64,000 nt of DNA from the NCBI GenBank assembly GCA_029962745.1, contig CM057154.1, positions 21,456,276 through 21,520,275 on the forward strand, read 5' to 3'. The stretch is from Echinometra lucunter (lineage: Eukaryota; Echinodermata; Echinoidea; Camarodonta; Echinometridae). Each line of letters opens with the position of its first letter. Within the stretch, counting starts at the first letter, position 1. This document shows positions 1-10,834 of this stretch, one piece after another. The translations under genes and the position numbers were made by a program. Below the pieces are notes generated by a model. The model did not search any database, was not told the origin of the DNA, and worked only from the letters and a program-made list of their open reading frames with translations.

Positions 1-1080
1 CTAGCCATGCATGCTATATAGATACATTACAAGAAACTATGTTACAATAAACTAATGAATTCAGAAAGTCCTTGCTACGTGTAGGTGAGCACGACTGATT
101 CCGATCGATGTATCGACTTTCATTCCGATCGAAACCGGTGGTATTGCAAAGACATTTCAACCATGCCTCACTGTGTTTTGAGACAAAACAGGTCAATTCA
201 AGCACAATCACATTGTAATGTATGATCATGCACTATGTCTCTTTAGAACGAAATATTTTGAGCGAGGTTGTCATGGTAATAGGATGTTCCAAAGGCAAGA
301 GAATTTTAAAAAGCGAGTGATATGGGTAATTCATCGTTCGCCGTTATCATACCTGGTTTACAGGGTTCGTGCTAAGTTTATGTGCTAAAATAACGCTTGA
401 ATTGGAGCACGGGACAGGAAAGAGGGGGGGGGGGGGTGGAAGGTCTTAGCGTCCCTCCTCATAATCTTATAATGGGTACTTTGGTATATCTGTCAAGTTT
501 TTCTTATCTGCTTATAGTCGCCTAAATTTAACTAGCTATAAATATTTACGATAACGTGCATGCTCGAACCTCAGGCAAAATCTACAAATAGCACTAAAAA
601 GGTTACATTTCCATCAATACACCCAACGCAGGTTCCATATTGTTAATAAGAAGGAAATAATCCTTGTTATATTGCGTTTTCATTTTCACATTAAGTATTT
701 AGTATGTAATTGTTAACTTGTCCTTGGTCATCTATATTTGATCATATCTATGGATGTACAGGTGAATTTTAATTTACTAATTGCCTACCTTTCCAAATTA
801 TTTTCTGGCATGGTGCTCCTGTAGCCATTTGCATGTTGATACGTCAGAATGAGATAGAGTAGCTCTGTGACAGTCAGCTGTTGTATTTGCGTGGCATATT
901 ATTGCAAATTACATCTGCATTTATTAGTTGTTTACACCTCTTTTCCACATGCCTTGATCATGGATATGGCGCTTTCCAAAATAATTCACTCGTTATTTAT
1001 ATATTTACTAACAAAGTAACTTATTGGGCAATTCATCAGCTTTGAACGTTTTTTTTTTCTGTTTTTGTTTTTTTACTTGA
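1..1080. other. intergenic sequence, no gene seen
   Basis: AT-rich sequence with no convincing ORF, splice-bounded exon or recognised repeat. It contains a poly-G run near 424-436 and poly-T runs near 1051-1075. Confidence 0.5.
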
Positions 1081-1084
1081 CGTA

Positions 1085-1400
1085 AATAGTTACTTATATT
1101 CCACATTACTTTCAAAGTCAATTAACTTGAAAAACTTACTCTCCATCTTTTTAAAGAACCAGGTCGGTAATATCACAGATGAAAACAAATACATAAATTT
1201 TGATATTCCTAAAGATTTGATAATCTGAATTTTCCCAAATATAGTTAGATTTATCATTTTCCACATGTTCACTGTGAATTGTAATGATAACATTTCTTCT
1301 GCTTTTTTCATCTGAGCAGAATATATGAATCAATACCAACGTAAGACTTTCAAAGTCAATGTTCAGATGTTTTGATGGAAAAATATCAGAAAAAAGGAAA
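1085..1400 (-). pseudogene. LINE reverse transcriptase C-terminal fragment (L1/Tx1-like), decayed
   Basis: Read on the minus strand, one frame gives DEK/KKAEEM-like residues followed by a tryptophan and then the run LTIFGKIQIIKSLGISKFMY. That order (a WK..LT.FGK..IIK.L..SK..YL block) is characteristic of the thumb-side region after the reverse transcriptase catalytic core in L1/Tx1-type LINEs. The reading frame is broken: the upstream part, around IFCSDEK, lies in another frame, and the following FIW-type motif has decayed. No catalytic box, endonuclease or 3' tail was found, so this is a dead, truncated copy. The clade call is by motif resemblance only. Confidence 0.65.
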
Positions 1401-1559
1401 ATATTGCCTTCAGAGAAGAACAGATAATTGTAGAAATAATGTGATGATAGAAAAATAATTATGCTCCTATTTACCGTATAATTAACACAGGGTAGCCACA
1501 TCGCCGTGAATTTAGTTGTTACCACGGCCCTGGGATTCTTATTACCGAAGCATTGCCAT

Positions 1560-1760
1560 GTACTTAATTCATGTGGGAGCACTGTGGTATATTGGTGAAG
1601 GCCCTTGACTCACACACGAGAGGTCCTGGGTTCAATCCACGTTGAATGCTTGTATACATCCTTGGGGCAAGATGTGTCACCCTTAGTTTTCCAGGCCTTT
1701 GACCCAGTTGTAAATGGGTGTCTGGGGTGCAATAAAATTGTAATAATAATTTGGAGGGCC
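1560..1760 (+). mobile_element. tRNA-derived SINE, diverged
   Basis: A degenerate tRNA-like head (GTGGTATATTGGTGAAGG, then GGTTCAATCCA resembling a pol III B box) is followed by a non-tRNA body with CATCCTTGGGGCAAG and TTTGACC..GTTGTAAATGGGTG. The same order of blocks occurs at 49070-49275, which shows that this is a dispersed family and not a tRNA gene. Confidence 0.65.
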
Positions 1761-4320
1761 TATGGAAAAATAGCAGTAAAGATGATAAGGCCTTCTTGGG
1801 GAAAACAAAAGTGTTATAATCATCATAAACTGCACGTGGATGGAAAGTGACTAAAATGCGGGTATGGGTAAAACACCTCCTCTAATTGGCTTCCTATCAG
1901 ATATGATTTTTGATAATTGCATAAATACGTTTTAGATGAATATTGTATTAAGAGTGCGTTCTTCCCTCAAAGGAATGTTTTTCATTTGATTCCTTCGAGT
2001 CTTACGAAAAGTGTTCATGACTTTTAGATCGGCGGAATGAATTACAGTATTGTGAAAAAAAATAATTTCTAATTTTTCAGCAACTTCAGACCCCAATACT
2101 TTTATATTGTCAACTTGATGGTAGCATTTTTCCTCATTTGTTTGTTTGTTTATCCATCTATTTGTTTATTTATCATGTTTATTTAATTATTTATCTATTC
2201 ATTAATTCATTTGTATATTTACTTATTTATCTATTTGTTCATTTATTCATCTTTTTATTTATCTACTCATTTGCTTGTTTATTCATTTCCTTCATTAATT
2301 CATTCCAAATCTTTATACAGGATAGTCTGTTCATAATAAGAAAAGGAGAAATATAAAAACTGGTCTTCCCCAGATCTCTGATAACAATAAGAATATACAG
2401 TCATCGAAATATTTCAGATTCCTCCACGCGCTTAAAATCAGCATTCCAAGACATTTCCTAAGAAAAGCTTCGTGAGGAATGCTGCCCCATTATTGCTTCA
2501 TCTGTTCATAGTCAGACATATAGTAAACAATACAGTACTTGAGGCAGCTAGCTACGACATTCCTGAAAGAAACAAAAAAAAAAAAAAAAAAAAACGAGAC
2601 AGCATTAGGTCGTAGACAGTAATATGATGGAAAAACCAATACATGTCGACTCATGGACGACACTTACATTAATGGATTAAACAAGGTTACATCATCATGC
2701 TCAAAGCTCATGTGCAATTTGGCAGGTCAAGAAGCTTGTTGGGTATAGTCTCACATCATTTCCATTGTATACCAACAGTTACAGGCGCGAAATAATTTGA
2801 TATTCCATCCGTGATTTTCAGTAAATTTTGGGGTAGATATCCGAAGTAATGCTAGATTATGGCTATAGACTGCCAAACGCTAAGACTCTCCTGCCCCGAC
2901 TGCTCCACATACAATAATCTCAGCTCTTCGTTAGGAGACATTTAGTTTGTCAATAGACAGAACTATCATAAGGCGTAAAGTCAGTCTTTAGGGCACGTCG
3001 ATGGCATTTGTAGTAGTTTACATCCGTCCCATTATCTACGGCTTTATTATTTTTTCTTCTAATTTGTTTAATATTCAACTTAAGAAGAGAAAAAGAATCG
3101 TCACAGCATCTGTGTTTTGCTAGTATCATGCCATTATTCGCCTAGAAGCAAAATTTTAAAAAAATCGGAAGGAGAGTTTTTGACAAGTACATAAACCATG
3201 ATAACCTTTAAAGATTGTTGCTAAATGCCTTCTGTGCATGCCCATCCCAGGCGCCATGACATTGAAAACACAGTCAACTTTAATAAACTTCAATTAAATA
3301 GTCTCGATCATCAAAAAAGAAGCCACTTAAATAATGAAAACATTCTGATAAACATTATTAATGATGAATATATCAATTGGCAATGTAGGATTCATCAGAC
3401 ATTAGCGCTTTAACAGTGCACAGAATTTACGCTCGGTCAGGAGGCGTTTTATTATGCGCCCTCAATGTCTAACTAGGGCAATAGCGAAAAAAGACTAAGG
3501 ATATAGCGGTAAAAAAAAAAAAAAAATTGATTTCATTTGATTTCATTTAATATATTTTCTTCTGTATTCATGTACGTACAACATTTTTCGGTAAAATATA
3601 TAAAATAAAAATACAAAAGTACTTTTGTGACAATGAGCAAGTATATGTAACAATCATTTTTCAAAAGCAAACACGAAATGGTAAATTGTCAAATTATTGT
3701 AATCCATCAAACATGAAATCATTTACGGAAGAAGGACTGTCACTGTAAGCAACTTGCTTGAAAATGTGGCAGCCTCCAAAATGATATATTATACTAATCA
3801 TAAGCATTGTTTTCCAACGCTTTTCAGTCATATGTCAGTTTGACATATTACTAACCCTTAAGTAAATAACGTCAATTAAGAAGCATAAGCCGTTACAATA
3901 AACTGTCCTAAAGAGGACGCGGTCTGTTAAGAGGGGGGCTTTTGTCTTGTCATTTTGACAAGGCATTTTACCTGAGATAACTCAAACACTAAATCCATTA
4001 CTTGCCGCGAGATCCCTTCTTCTATATGTAAGAATATTTGCATGTCATCATCCTAAGTGACGACGTTTAAAAGACAGTGACTTTAACGATACACTCCTTT
4101 AGTGTTGAGTGGCGATTGCGTTATTTCACACTGGAGATTAAATTAAGGCAAATGTCTAGATCAAACTTTATATGGTAGGATGGAACTTAATGACGTCATA
4201 AAAGAACTGAAGCTCAAGTGCACATGAACGAGGATGTTTTTTTATAATGCGTTCATTCTTCACGTAAGTGATTAAAAATCACCTTAAGACGTAGATGTAG
4301 AGGGTGTAGGTGTGCAATCG
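1761..4320. other. intergenic AT-rich sequence, no gene seen
   Basis: No coding exon recognised. The region holds a (TTTA/TTCA)-rich low-complexity stretch at about 2135-2310, poly-A runs near 2574-2594 and 3511-3526, and otherwise unstructured AT-rich DNA. Confidence 0.5.
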
Positions 4321-4321
4321 A

Positions 4322-4386
<65 letters not shown>
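4321..4386. repeat. (GATA)n/(GA)n microsatellite
   Basis: A few GATA units pass into an uninterrupted GA dinucleotide run of more than 50 bp. Confidence 0.95.
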
Positions 4387-4387
<1 letters not shown>

Positions 4388-4835
4388 CATGTCTCACTAA
4401 ATTCTTTTTACTGCAAATTATATTTGTCACATTCAGAAAAATCTATTTCTACATTTTACTTTTGATAGTTTACAGTTTAACAAAATAATTCCGTCCTTTC
4501 TCTGTCGCTGTCGCATACCCCTTTATTATGTAATAATCATCAGCTTATGCTGGTATTTGCTGCCATTATGTTTAATCGTGTTTATTAGTTGCCCTTGCCC
4601 TATTTAACAACTTGCATGTACTTGGTAAACATTATTCATACAATATAAAATGTAACGATGCATTCAGAAATTATATGATATCGTATGTTGATACATTAGA
4701 CCCTCGCGACTATTGTATCATATTTCTGGGTCGAATTATGAAGAATTAAGTTTGATTCCGAGGGTAGGGAATCATTATGACATAGTCTGAAATGGTCAAA
4801 CTCTTGATAACTTTTCGCATCATCTTTTATGGGGT

Positions 4836-5124
4836 CCGCCCACTTGACCGAAGGCTCGCGAGACCGAAGGCCCGCGAGGCCGACTTTTCTCGTATCGTAT
4901 TTTCCTTCGGCACATAATGCGCTATCGGTATATAAAATAATTATGTCTTCTTTAGCATGTTTAGTCCTCCTTTCCGGATGTCCCACACCTTCAATGAAAA
5001 ACATTCGTTGCCCTTTAATACATATTAAACTTCCTTCTGGCACAGGAATCGGTCAGAGCGGTGTGATATTATAGATTATAATTTGCTATTTTCGGCCTCG
5101 TGGGCCTTCGGTGAAGTGGGTTAT
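4836..5124. repeat. short inverted-repeat element
   Basis: The left arm, CCCACTTGACCGAAGG with a following GGCCCGCGAGGCCGA (about 4839-4884), is matched in reverse complement by the right arm TCGGCCTCGTGGGCC..TTCGGTGAAGTGGG (about 5094-5122). Between the arms lies about 200 bp of unrelated sequence. This is the geometry of a small TIR element or MITE. Outer boundaries and a target duplication were not resolved. Confidence 0.5.
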
Positions 5125-5134
5125 CACCTCTTTT

Positions 5135-5274
5135 ATTCTTCATTGTTAATTTCAAGCCTTAGTTTATGCTTTTTCGCTTTCAATCATAATAATAACAACA
5201 ACAAAAACAATAATAATGAAGACAATTACAACTACTACTACTGTAACTACACTAGTACTACTACTACAACTACA

Positions 5275-5312
<38 letters not shown>

Positions 5313-5344
5313 TAATGAGGATGATTATGATGATTATTATTATC

Positions 5345-5391
<47 letters not shown>

Positions 5392-5412
5392 CATTATCAT
5401 CATTATTATCAA

Positions 5413-5454
<42 letters not shown>

Positions 5455-5706
5455 CATTATTATTATTAGTGTTATCATTATTATTATCATCATTATTATT
5501 ATTAGTGTTATCATTATTATTATCATCATTATTATCATTATTATTATCATCATTATTATCATTATCATTATCATTCTTCATTGTTAATTTCAAGCCTTAA
5601 TTTATGCTTTTTCGCTTTCAATCATAATAATAACAACAACAAAAACAATAATAATGAAGACAATTACAACTACTACTACTGTAACTACACTAGTACTACT
5701 ACTACA

Positions 5707-5759
<53 letters not shown>

Positions 5760-5813
5760 TAATGAGGATGATTATGATGATTATTATTATCAGTATTATT
5801 ATTAGTATTATTA

Positions 5814-5844
<31 letters not shown>

Positions 5845-5861
5845 CATTATCATCATTATTA

Positions 5862-5904
<43 letters not shown>

Positions 5905-6030
5905 CATTATTATTATTAGTGTTATCATTATTATTATCATCATTATTATTATTAGTGTTATCATTATTATTATCATCATTATTATCATTATTATTATCAT
6001 CATTATTATCATTATCATTATCATCTTAAT
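5135..6030. repeat. 438-bp tandem duplication rich in (ACT)n and (ATT)n triplets
   Basis: A block starting with ATTCTTCATTGTTAATTTC at 5135 restarts at 5573, giving a period of 438 bp. Each unit contains the same order: a unique leader, an (AAC/AAT) stretch, (ACT)n, a GAGGATGATTATGATG spacer, then long (ATT/ATC)n. The two units differ in the number of triplets. Long translated runs of Ile, Tyr, Asn or Ser in this region are microsatellite artefacts. Confidence 0.9.
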
Positions 6031-6439
6031 CATAATCATAATATTATTATATTCATTAAAACGATAATAATGATAAAATACAATGAAAATGACGATCATA
6101 CTGACAAAATTATAACGATGATATCATTAATGAAAATAAGATCTTCAGCAAAACCAAAAACATCAAAAATTGAAAGAAAAAAAAAAACATTTGAAAGAAA
6201 AAACAACGAAACCCTCCAGTCAATGCAGATAAAAACATCTGTGTGCACCCTTTTCTGTCAACCATAATATAGTAATCTTATCTATAAACTTTTGATTTAT
6301 GGTACTAAAATGGATTATTCAATGTTATTAAGAAAATCACTCTCAACATGCTAAAACTTAAAACTGGTCAACTATTAAAGCATCCAACAGACACTCACAT
6401 TCATGAAATCATATTAGGGTTGGGTACTATATAAAGTAT

Positions 6440-6640
6440 TAGGACCATGTTCCTTTTTGCTCTTCCCTTTCACTGTCATTATGTTTTCTTGGATATATGT
6501 TGTTTTGAATGTATTATGTTTTGTCTGTATTCCTTTGAATGTTTGTCCTTGTATTTATGAATGTGATTATTGTAAATGAATTTTCAGTGACTGAGTGAAA
6601 AGCGAATGAACTTGAACTTGAACTTGAACTTGAAAACGCC
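6440..6640 (+). mobile_element. probable LINE 3' end with (TTGAAC)n tail
   Basis: A T-rich, UTR-like stretch ends in GTAAATGAATTTTCAGTGAC and then four GAACTT units. A short 3' satellite tail of this kind is typical of CR1/L2/RTE-like retroposons. No coding part remains, so the class is uncertain. Confidence 0.4.
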
Positions 6641-6716
6641 AAAAAATAGTTCGCTCAAATCGTTGGGTTCGAATAGCGATAACCTGAACATGTTTGAAAA
6701 TTCAACAAAAATATTT

Positions 6717-7030
6717 AGTGTATCCGAAATATGTAATAACAGAAGACAGGGTGATATTAATAACGTATATACATAAATGCAATTTTTACCCTTGAACTTC
6801 CCATATCCATCAATCAAAGTCAAGAACGTACCATTAAAATACTCAAATCCAATTTGTCTTTTTACGCTTGAGGGAAATATGCGTGTATACAACATTGTTT
6901 CTTTCTCGCTCACAAATCTACTACAAGTCAACGACAATGCCTATAATATCCTAGGCAGCTGAGTAATCCAATAAGTATATGTCAGATGTATTTCATTTGA
7001 TTTCGTTCTTTGTCCTCGATACCGATAGGG
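6717..7030 (+). repeat. dispersed repeat, inverted partner at 9690-10045
   Basis: The blocks ATGTAATAACAGAAGACA, CCATCAATCAAAGTCAA, GGGAAATATGCGTGTATACA, CTTTCTCGCTCACAAATC and TCCTCGATACCGATAG occur here in order. They reappear in the same order on the minus strand of 9690-10045. With that copy, the element brackets two exons of gene A in opposite orientation. Confidence 0.8.
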
Positions 7031-8295
7031 CATTCTGGGTAAGCCCTTTTCATCTCTTTAGAAATAACAGCGGTATTCAGTTTATCGGCTTCTTCGAATT
7101 TAGAAATACAAGATTGCCTTTCGATTTTGAAGGGAATGTGATTTCAACCATACCATTTTAATTGTTAACGCAACAGGTTCGGTTTTATTGATGTTTCTTT
7201 TTTTAAACCATACCTACAAGAAAATTGAAGACCAATGAAGCTAAATGCTCAAACAATTTGGTGACTATTATAAGCAAAAAGGTATATATTAGCACATTGC
7301 AAGAATCTAATGACTAATGATTAGATAAGTATCTTATTCTTTAAAAAAATTGGACATCTTTGATTTCGAATCAGAAGACGGATAGCAAGTCATAACTACC
7401 ATCTTTAATTTTGCCAATAACAGGACAGCTACTGGGATCTTCATAAGATGTCACTTTCTAACCACTTACGGCGTACCATCGTTTGTAAATTTTGTTATCC
7501 TTTTTATTGTGACTTGCCCCTTCTTACGGGGTTTGTCACATGTTGATTTTTTATCACCAGTTGATCACGTGGTCATGGAACACCTGAAAATGTCCTTCTG
7601 TAAAATCTTTTGATGACTTGTCACGGGTTTTCCTTTAGTAGTTAAGCCTGAGCGTCAGGTTGAGTCAATATTTCGCCAACTGTCACTCAAGCCTTATAGC
7701 AATTTAGTAGAAGAGTAAAGTGGCTGTTATTGTTGGGGACACGCCCTAGTATTTGATATTTGAAGAATGTCGAGTAAAAAAAAAAAAAAAAAAAAGAAAA
7801 AAAGAAACTTCTTTTGCGCTGCTTTTGCTTAGATATATTTATATCTCACAATGCTAGCCTGAACCAATACACAGGTAGAAAAGGCAATTTCTAGGCTTTA
7901 GTTGGTTTGGCGTATCTGTAGAATTGTCAATATTATCAAGGTTTCAAGGAATACATTTACGAAAATCTACTCGACACATGCTCGATATATGGGTATGTTT
8001 CCATGGATTGTGCTGACCATACGACGACCATATGATGATGGAGATCTGTCTCTTGTGTTGTTGCCCTTCACGTCATAAGACAACTTCAAAAGATCTTTCG
8101 AGGGTAGATATTTTTGTGGGTGTGATGTATCTTGTTTATTTTAGTATGAGAATCATGAAATATTCATCCATTTGGACAACCAAGCAATAATAATTGAAAA
8201 TACAACTCTCTCTCTCTCTCTCTTACGTCGTGTCATATTGCTTTTTGTTTTGTTTTTGCTTTAAAGTTATTCTCTCTCTCTCTCTCTCCGTACAG
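7031..8295. other. presumed gene A intron or 5' flank, no exon found
   Basis: This stretch should carry, or lie downstream of, the missing 5' exons of gene A (signal peptide and first beta strands). I searched for a tryptophan-bearing short exon before 8296 and found none that I can defend. It holds a poly-A tract near 7770-7800 and CT microsatellites at 8206-8223 and 8271-8288, the second forming the pyrimidine tract before the exon at 8296. Confidence 0.5.
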
Positions 8296-8405
8296 GATTG
8301 GCAAGATGATTTTTTAAGTTGGAACCCAAGCAATCATTCTGGCATTACAAAATTGGAGGTACCCCCATCGACAATATGGAAGCCCGACATCCAGCTTTAT
8401 GAAAA
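8296..8405 (+). CDS. gene A, nicotinic acetylcholine receptor alpha-type subunit: exon with WNP and WKPDI motifs
   Basis: First recognisable exon of gene A, part of the extracellular ligand-binding domain of a pentameric ligand-gated cation channel. It opens in phase 0 after a CT tract ending in TACAG and reads DWQDDFLSWNPSNHSGI, followed by VPPSTIWKPDIQLYE. The W..D..L.WNP...GI...P...IWKPDI.LY pattern marks beta strands 2-4 and loop A of nicotinic receptors. The exon is exactly 110 bp, as in vertebrate nicotinic receptor genes at this position. It ends two bases into a codon at AAAA|GTAGGT and joins 9169 to make Asn. NHS is a possible N-glycosylation site. The exons 5' of it were not found. 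Confidence 0.92.
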
Positions 8406-8475
8406 GTAGGTGATGTGAGGGGCTGCCTACACTTTGTGTGTTGTAATGCATGTGTTGCCAATTTTGATGACCTGC

Positions 8476-8477
<2 letters not shown>

Positions 8478-8526
<49 letters not shown>

Positions 8527-8612
8527 GAGAGAGAGAGAGAGAGAGAGAGGGAGGGAGGGAGAGAGGGAGAGAGATAGAGGAGAGAGAGAGAGAGAGAGGG
8601 GAGGGAGGGAGA

Positions 8613-8660
<48 letters not shown>
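8478..8660. repeat. (GA)n microsatellite in a gene A intron
   Basis: Near-continuous GA dinucleotides with GAGG and GGGA interruptions over about 180 bp. They produce meaningless Arg-Glu or Leu-Ser ORFs. Confidence 0.95.
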
Positions 8661-8661
<1 letters not shown>

Positions 8662-9168
8662 TACGCATGTGCAAAAAAATCAGTCATGAGTCGAACGCAC
8701 GATTTTTTTTTTTCAGCAAAGTATGACCTATGATCATGATGATGAAGTTATGAATCTTTGTAAATAGGTGTGATAATTATTATGTAGAGATATTCGATCA
8801 TGCCTGCAAAAAGAAATTGGAATGAAACATGTAGGATTTCATTTCTTGTTTTCATATTTTAAATGTATTTCATGGGTTATATATCAAATTTTTCGTTGAA
8901 TATTTGTGGTGCGAATATGAGAAGTGTCTTCTCGGAAACTTAGCGCATTTCAGCTTCACGCACCCGTCTGCTTATGTTACGCAGACTGGTGACAAAATTT
9001 TCGTCATGTAATTTTTACATCCGTGCATGACCGAAGGATTTTGCAACCTTTAAGGTGCCGCCAATGAAACTTTTATGGTTAAGTAAATTTCGAACTATTT
9101 CTTTATGTTTGTGATTTATCTCTTCTAAAAAGTGATCATTTTCGTATTCGTTTTGCTTTCGAAATAAG

Positions 9169-9388
9169 CGTCGACAAGGAGTTTCTAAGAGTGTCTGAGA
9201 CAATGATCTTGGTAGACTACGAGGGCAATGTCACGTGGTACACACCCATCATCTCCACCAGTTCATGCCGTGTAGATGTCAGGTATTTCCCCTTCGATAC
9301 GCAGAAATGCAACCTCTCCTTCAGCTCATGGGTGTACACCGAGAACCAGTTAGAGCTCTATCTCTCTTCTCAGGCCGAGGCTACGCAG
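9169..9388 (+). CDS. gene A, nicotinic receptor subunit: Cys-loop exon
   Basis: Encodes the central ligand-binding domain. The start at 9169 (AG|C) was chosen because it completes the split codon from 8405 and gives the family-typical LYENVDKEF. The exon continues through MILVDYEGNVTW to the Cys-loop, where two cysteines are separated by 13 residues containing VRYFPFD, the signature of the superfamily. It continues with SSWVYTENQLEL, whose Trp is the loop B aromatic. The exon ends in phase 0 at CAG|GTGGGT. NVT and NLS are possible glycosylation sites. Residue order and spacing match nicotinic receptors better than GABA-A or glycine receptors. A second possible donor (GTAAGG) four bases downstream would break phase with the next exon. 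Confidence 0.93.
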
Positions 9389-9403
9389 GTGGGTAAGGAA
9401 TAG

Positions 9404-9560
9404 AGAAGGAGGGGGTGGGGGGGGGGTGGTGGAGGGTGACGTGAGAGGAGGGGAGAAGGGCAGGGAGAAAGAGAAGAGGCGAGAAGAAAGGATAGGGAGA
9501 TGAGAGGGTAGTTTGGAAGGAGATTGTAATTAGGAAAGAACGGAGGAGAAGGAGAAGTGG
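9404..9560. repeat. purine-rich G/GA low-complexity tract
   Basis: A run of GGGGTGGGGGGGGGTGGTGG passes into GAGA/GGAG-rich sequence just downstream of the donor at 9389. Confidence 0.85.
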
Positions 9561-9689
9561 GAAAAGGGGTTAAAGAGACAATCATAATTGTGTGACTATT
9601 TGTCTAAAATTGCTCATAAGCTAATAGCTATTCTGTCGCAACCGCCGAAGAAAGTTTGGTTGGCATGGACTTGGGAATTATTCACCAGA

Positions 9690-10045
9690 TCTCTATCGGT
9701 ATCGAGGACAAACAACAAAAGTGAAATACATCTGAAATGCATTTATTGGATTACTCAGCTGTCTGTAATTTTATAAGGCATTGTCGTTGATTTGCACACG
9801 TTATCCAAACCGAAGTAACAAATTAAACACCGGATTTGTGAGCGAGAAAGGAGCAATGTTGTATACACGCATATTTCCCTCAAAGCGTAAAAGACAAACA
9901 TGACAAATGAGATTTTGAGCATTTTGATTGTAAATTTTTGACTTTGATTGATGGATACGGAAAGTTTGTGGGCAAAATCTGAATTTATTTATGTTATTGA
10001 ATATCACTTTGTCTTCTGTTATTACATACCTTGGGTACATTAATT
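9690..10045 (-). repeat. dispersed repeat, inverted partner of 6717-7030
   Basis: In reverse complement this stretch repeats, in order, the conserved blocks of 6717-7030, with scattered substitutions and one 20-30 bp length difference. It lies in the intron between the Cys-loop exon and the TM1-TM2 exon of gene A. Confidence 0.8.
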
Positions 10046-10218
10046 ATTCTTGTTGAATTGTCAACATGTCAATCCTCTCGCATCCTCTTGTGATTTTGCT
10101 CAGTGACCTTCTATGGCACGATAGTGACGCAGAGTCTGTTGGCACGCAGATCATTCTAAGGGCATGATGTAGATTTTAGCTCAGTCTGATTTTGATTTAA
10201 ATCACAATGTTACACTTA

Positions 10219-10394
10219 TGGGGTGTTGCAGGAAGGTTGCAATCAATTGCAAATAATTGCTAATTTTGAAACAACCATTCTGATTGGCTCAGGGTCTGCC
10301 CTTTTAAGAAGACATGCATGCAACAATGATTTTGATTGGCCAGTGACAATCAGTTGCAACTTGCAATCGATTGCAACTTTCTTGCAACACCCCA
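10219..10394. mobile_element. 176-bp MITE with about 30-bp terminal inverted repeats and TTA target duplication
   Basis: The left end, TGGGGTGTTGCAGGAAGG, is mirrored by the right end, whose reverse complement reads TGGGGTGTTGCAAGAAAG. The match continues as GTTGCAATC(A/G)ATTGCAA for about 30 bp. The element is flanked on both sides by TTA (10216-10218 and 10395-10397). A 3-bp TWA-type duplication would fit a PIF/Harbinger-mobilised MITE. It is intronic in gene A and has no coding capacity. Confidence 0.85.
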
Positions 10395-10691
10395 TTAGAC
10401 TAATTATTTCACCATTATGACCATGATGACTGCATTAACTCCATGCCATTGTCACCAAATAAATTAATTTTGCTTCACATCCTCGGGCTGATTCCTCAAC
10501 ATATTAAGGGGATATTAGTCAGGTTAGTCACAATATATGGGGCTTTGAGAGGTTCGCTGACTCCCCTTGCTTCTACTTCGAAATGGCATCTCTTGGCATT
10601 GAGTAATACATCAGCACAAAGGTCAAAAAACTTTTTCAACTTTTTGCGAGTGAAAAATATTATCGGTAATTCCTGGTGCTGCGTGTGTGTT

Positions 10692-10728
10692 CCGTATACT
10701 GCTAACACGTCGCCAGCGCAGTATACGG
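10692..10728. repeat. perfect 11-bp hairpin stem in a gene A intron
   Basis: CCGTATACTGC and its exact reverse complement GCAGTATACGG are separated by 15 bases. It lies just over 100 bp upstream of the exon at 10835. No function is evident. Confidence 0.75.
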
Positions 10729-10834
10729 CCGAGGATTTCCGCTTCATCCCGAATGTGGCCCACGTTATAAAATCCCGTAGACTCAGCATTATAACATTCC
10801 TTTAATCAACCCATTTTATTGTATTTTTCTAAAG

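Noticed and set aside
5083..6099. Long ORFs of poly-Ile, poly-Tyr, poly-Asn and poly-Ser on both strands
   Set aside because: They are open only because ATT/ACT triplet arrays lack stop codons; every frame is homopolymeric.
10443..10805. 120-codon ORF in a gene A intron
   Set aside because: Lies between two confirmed exons of gene A, has no family motif, and its 3' part overlaps a hairpin.
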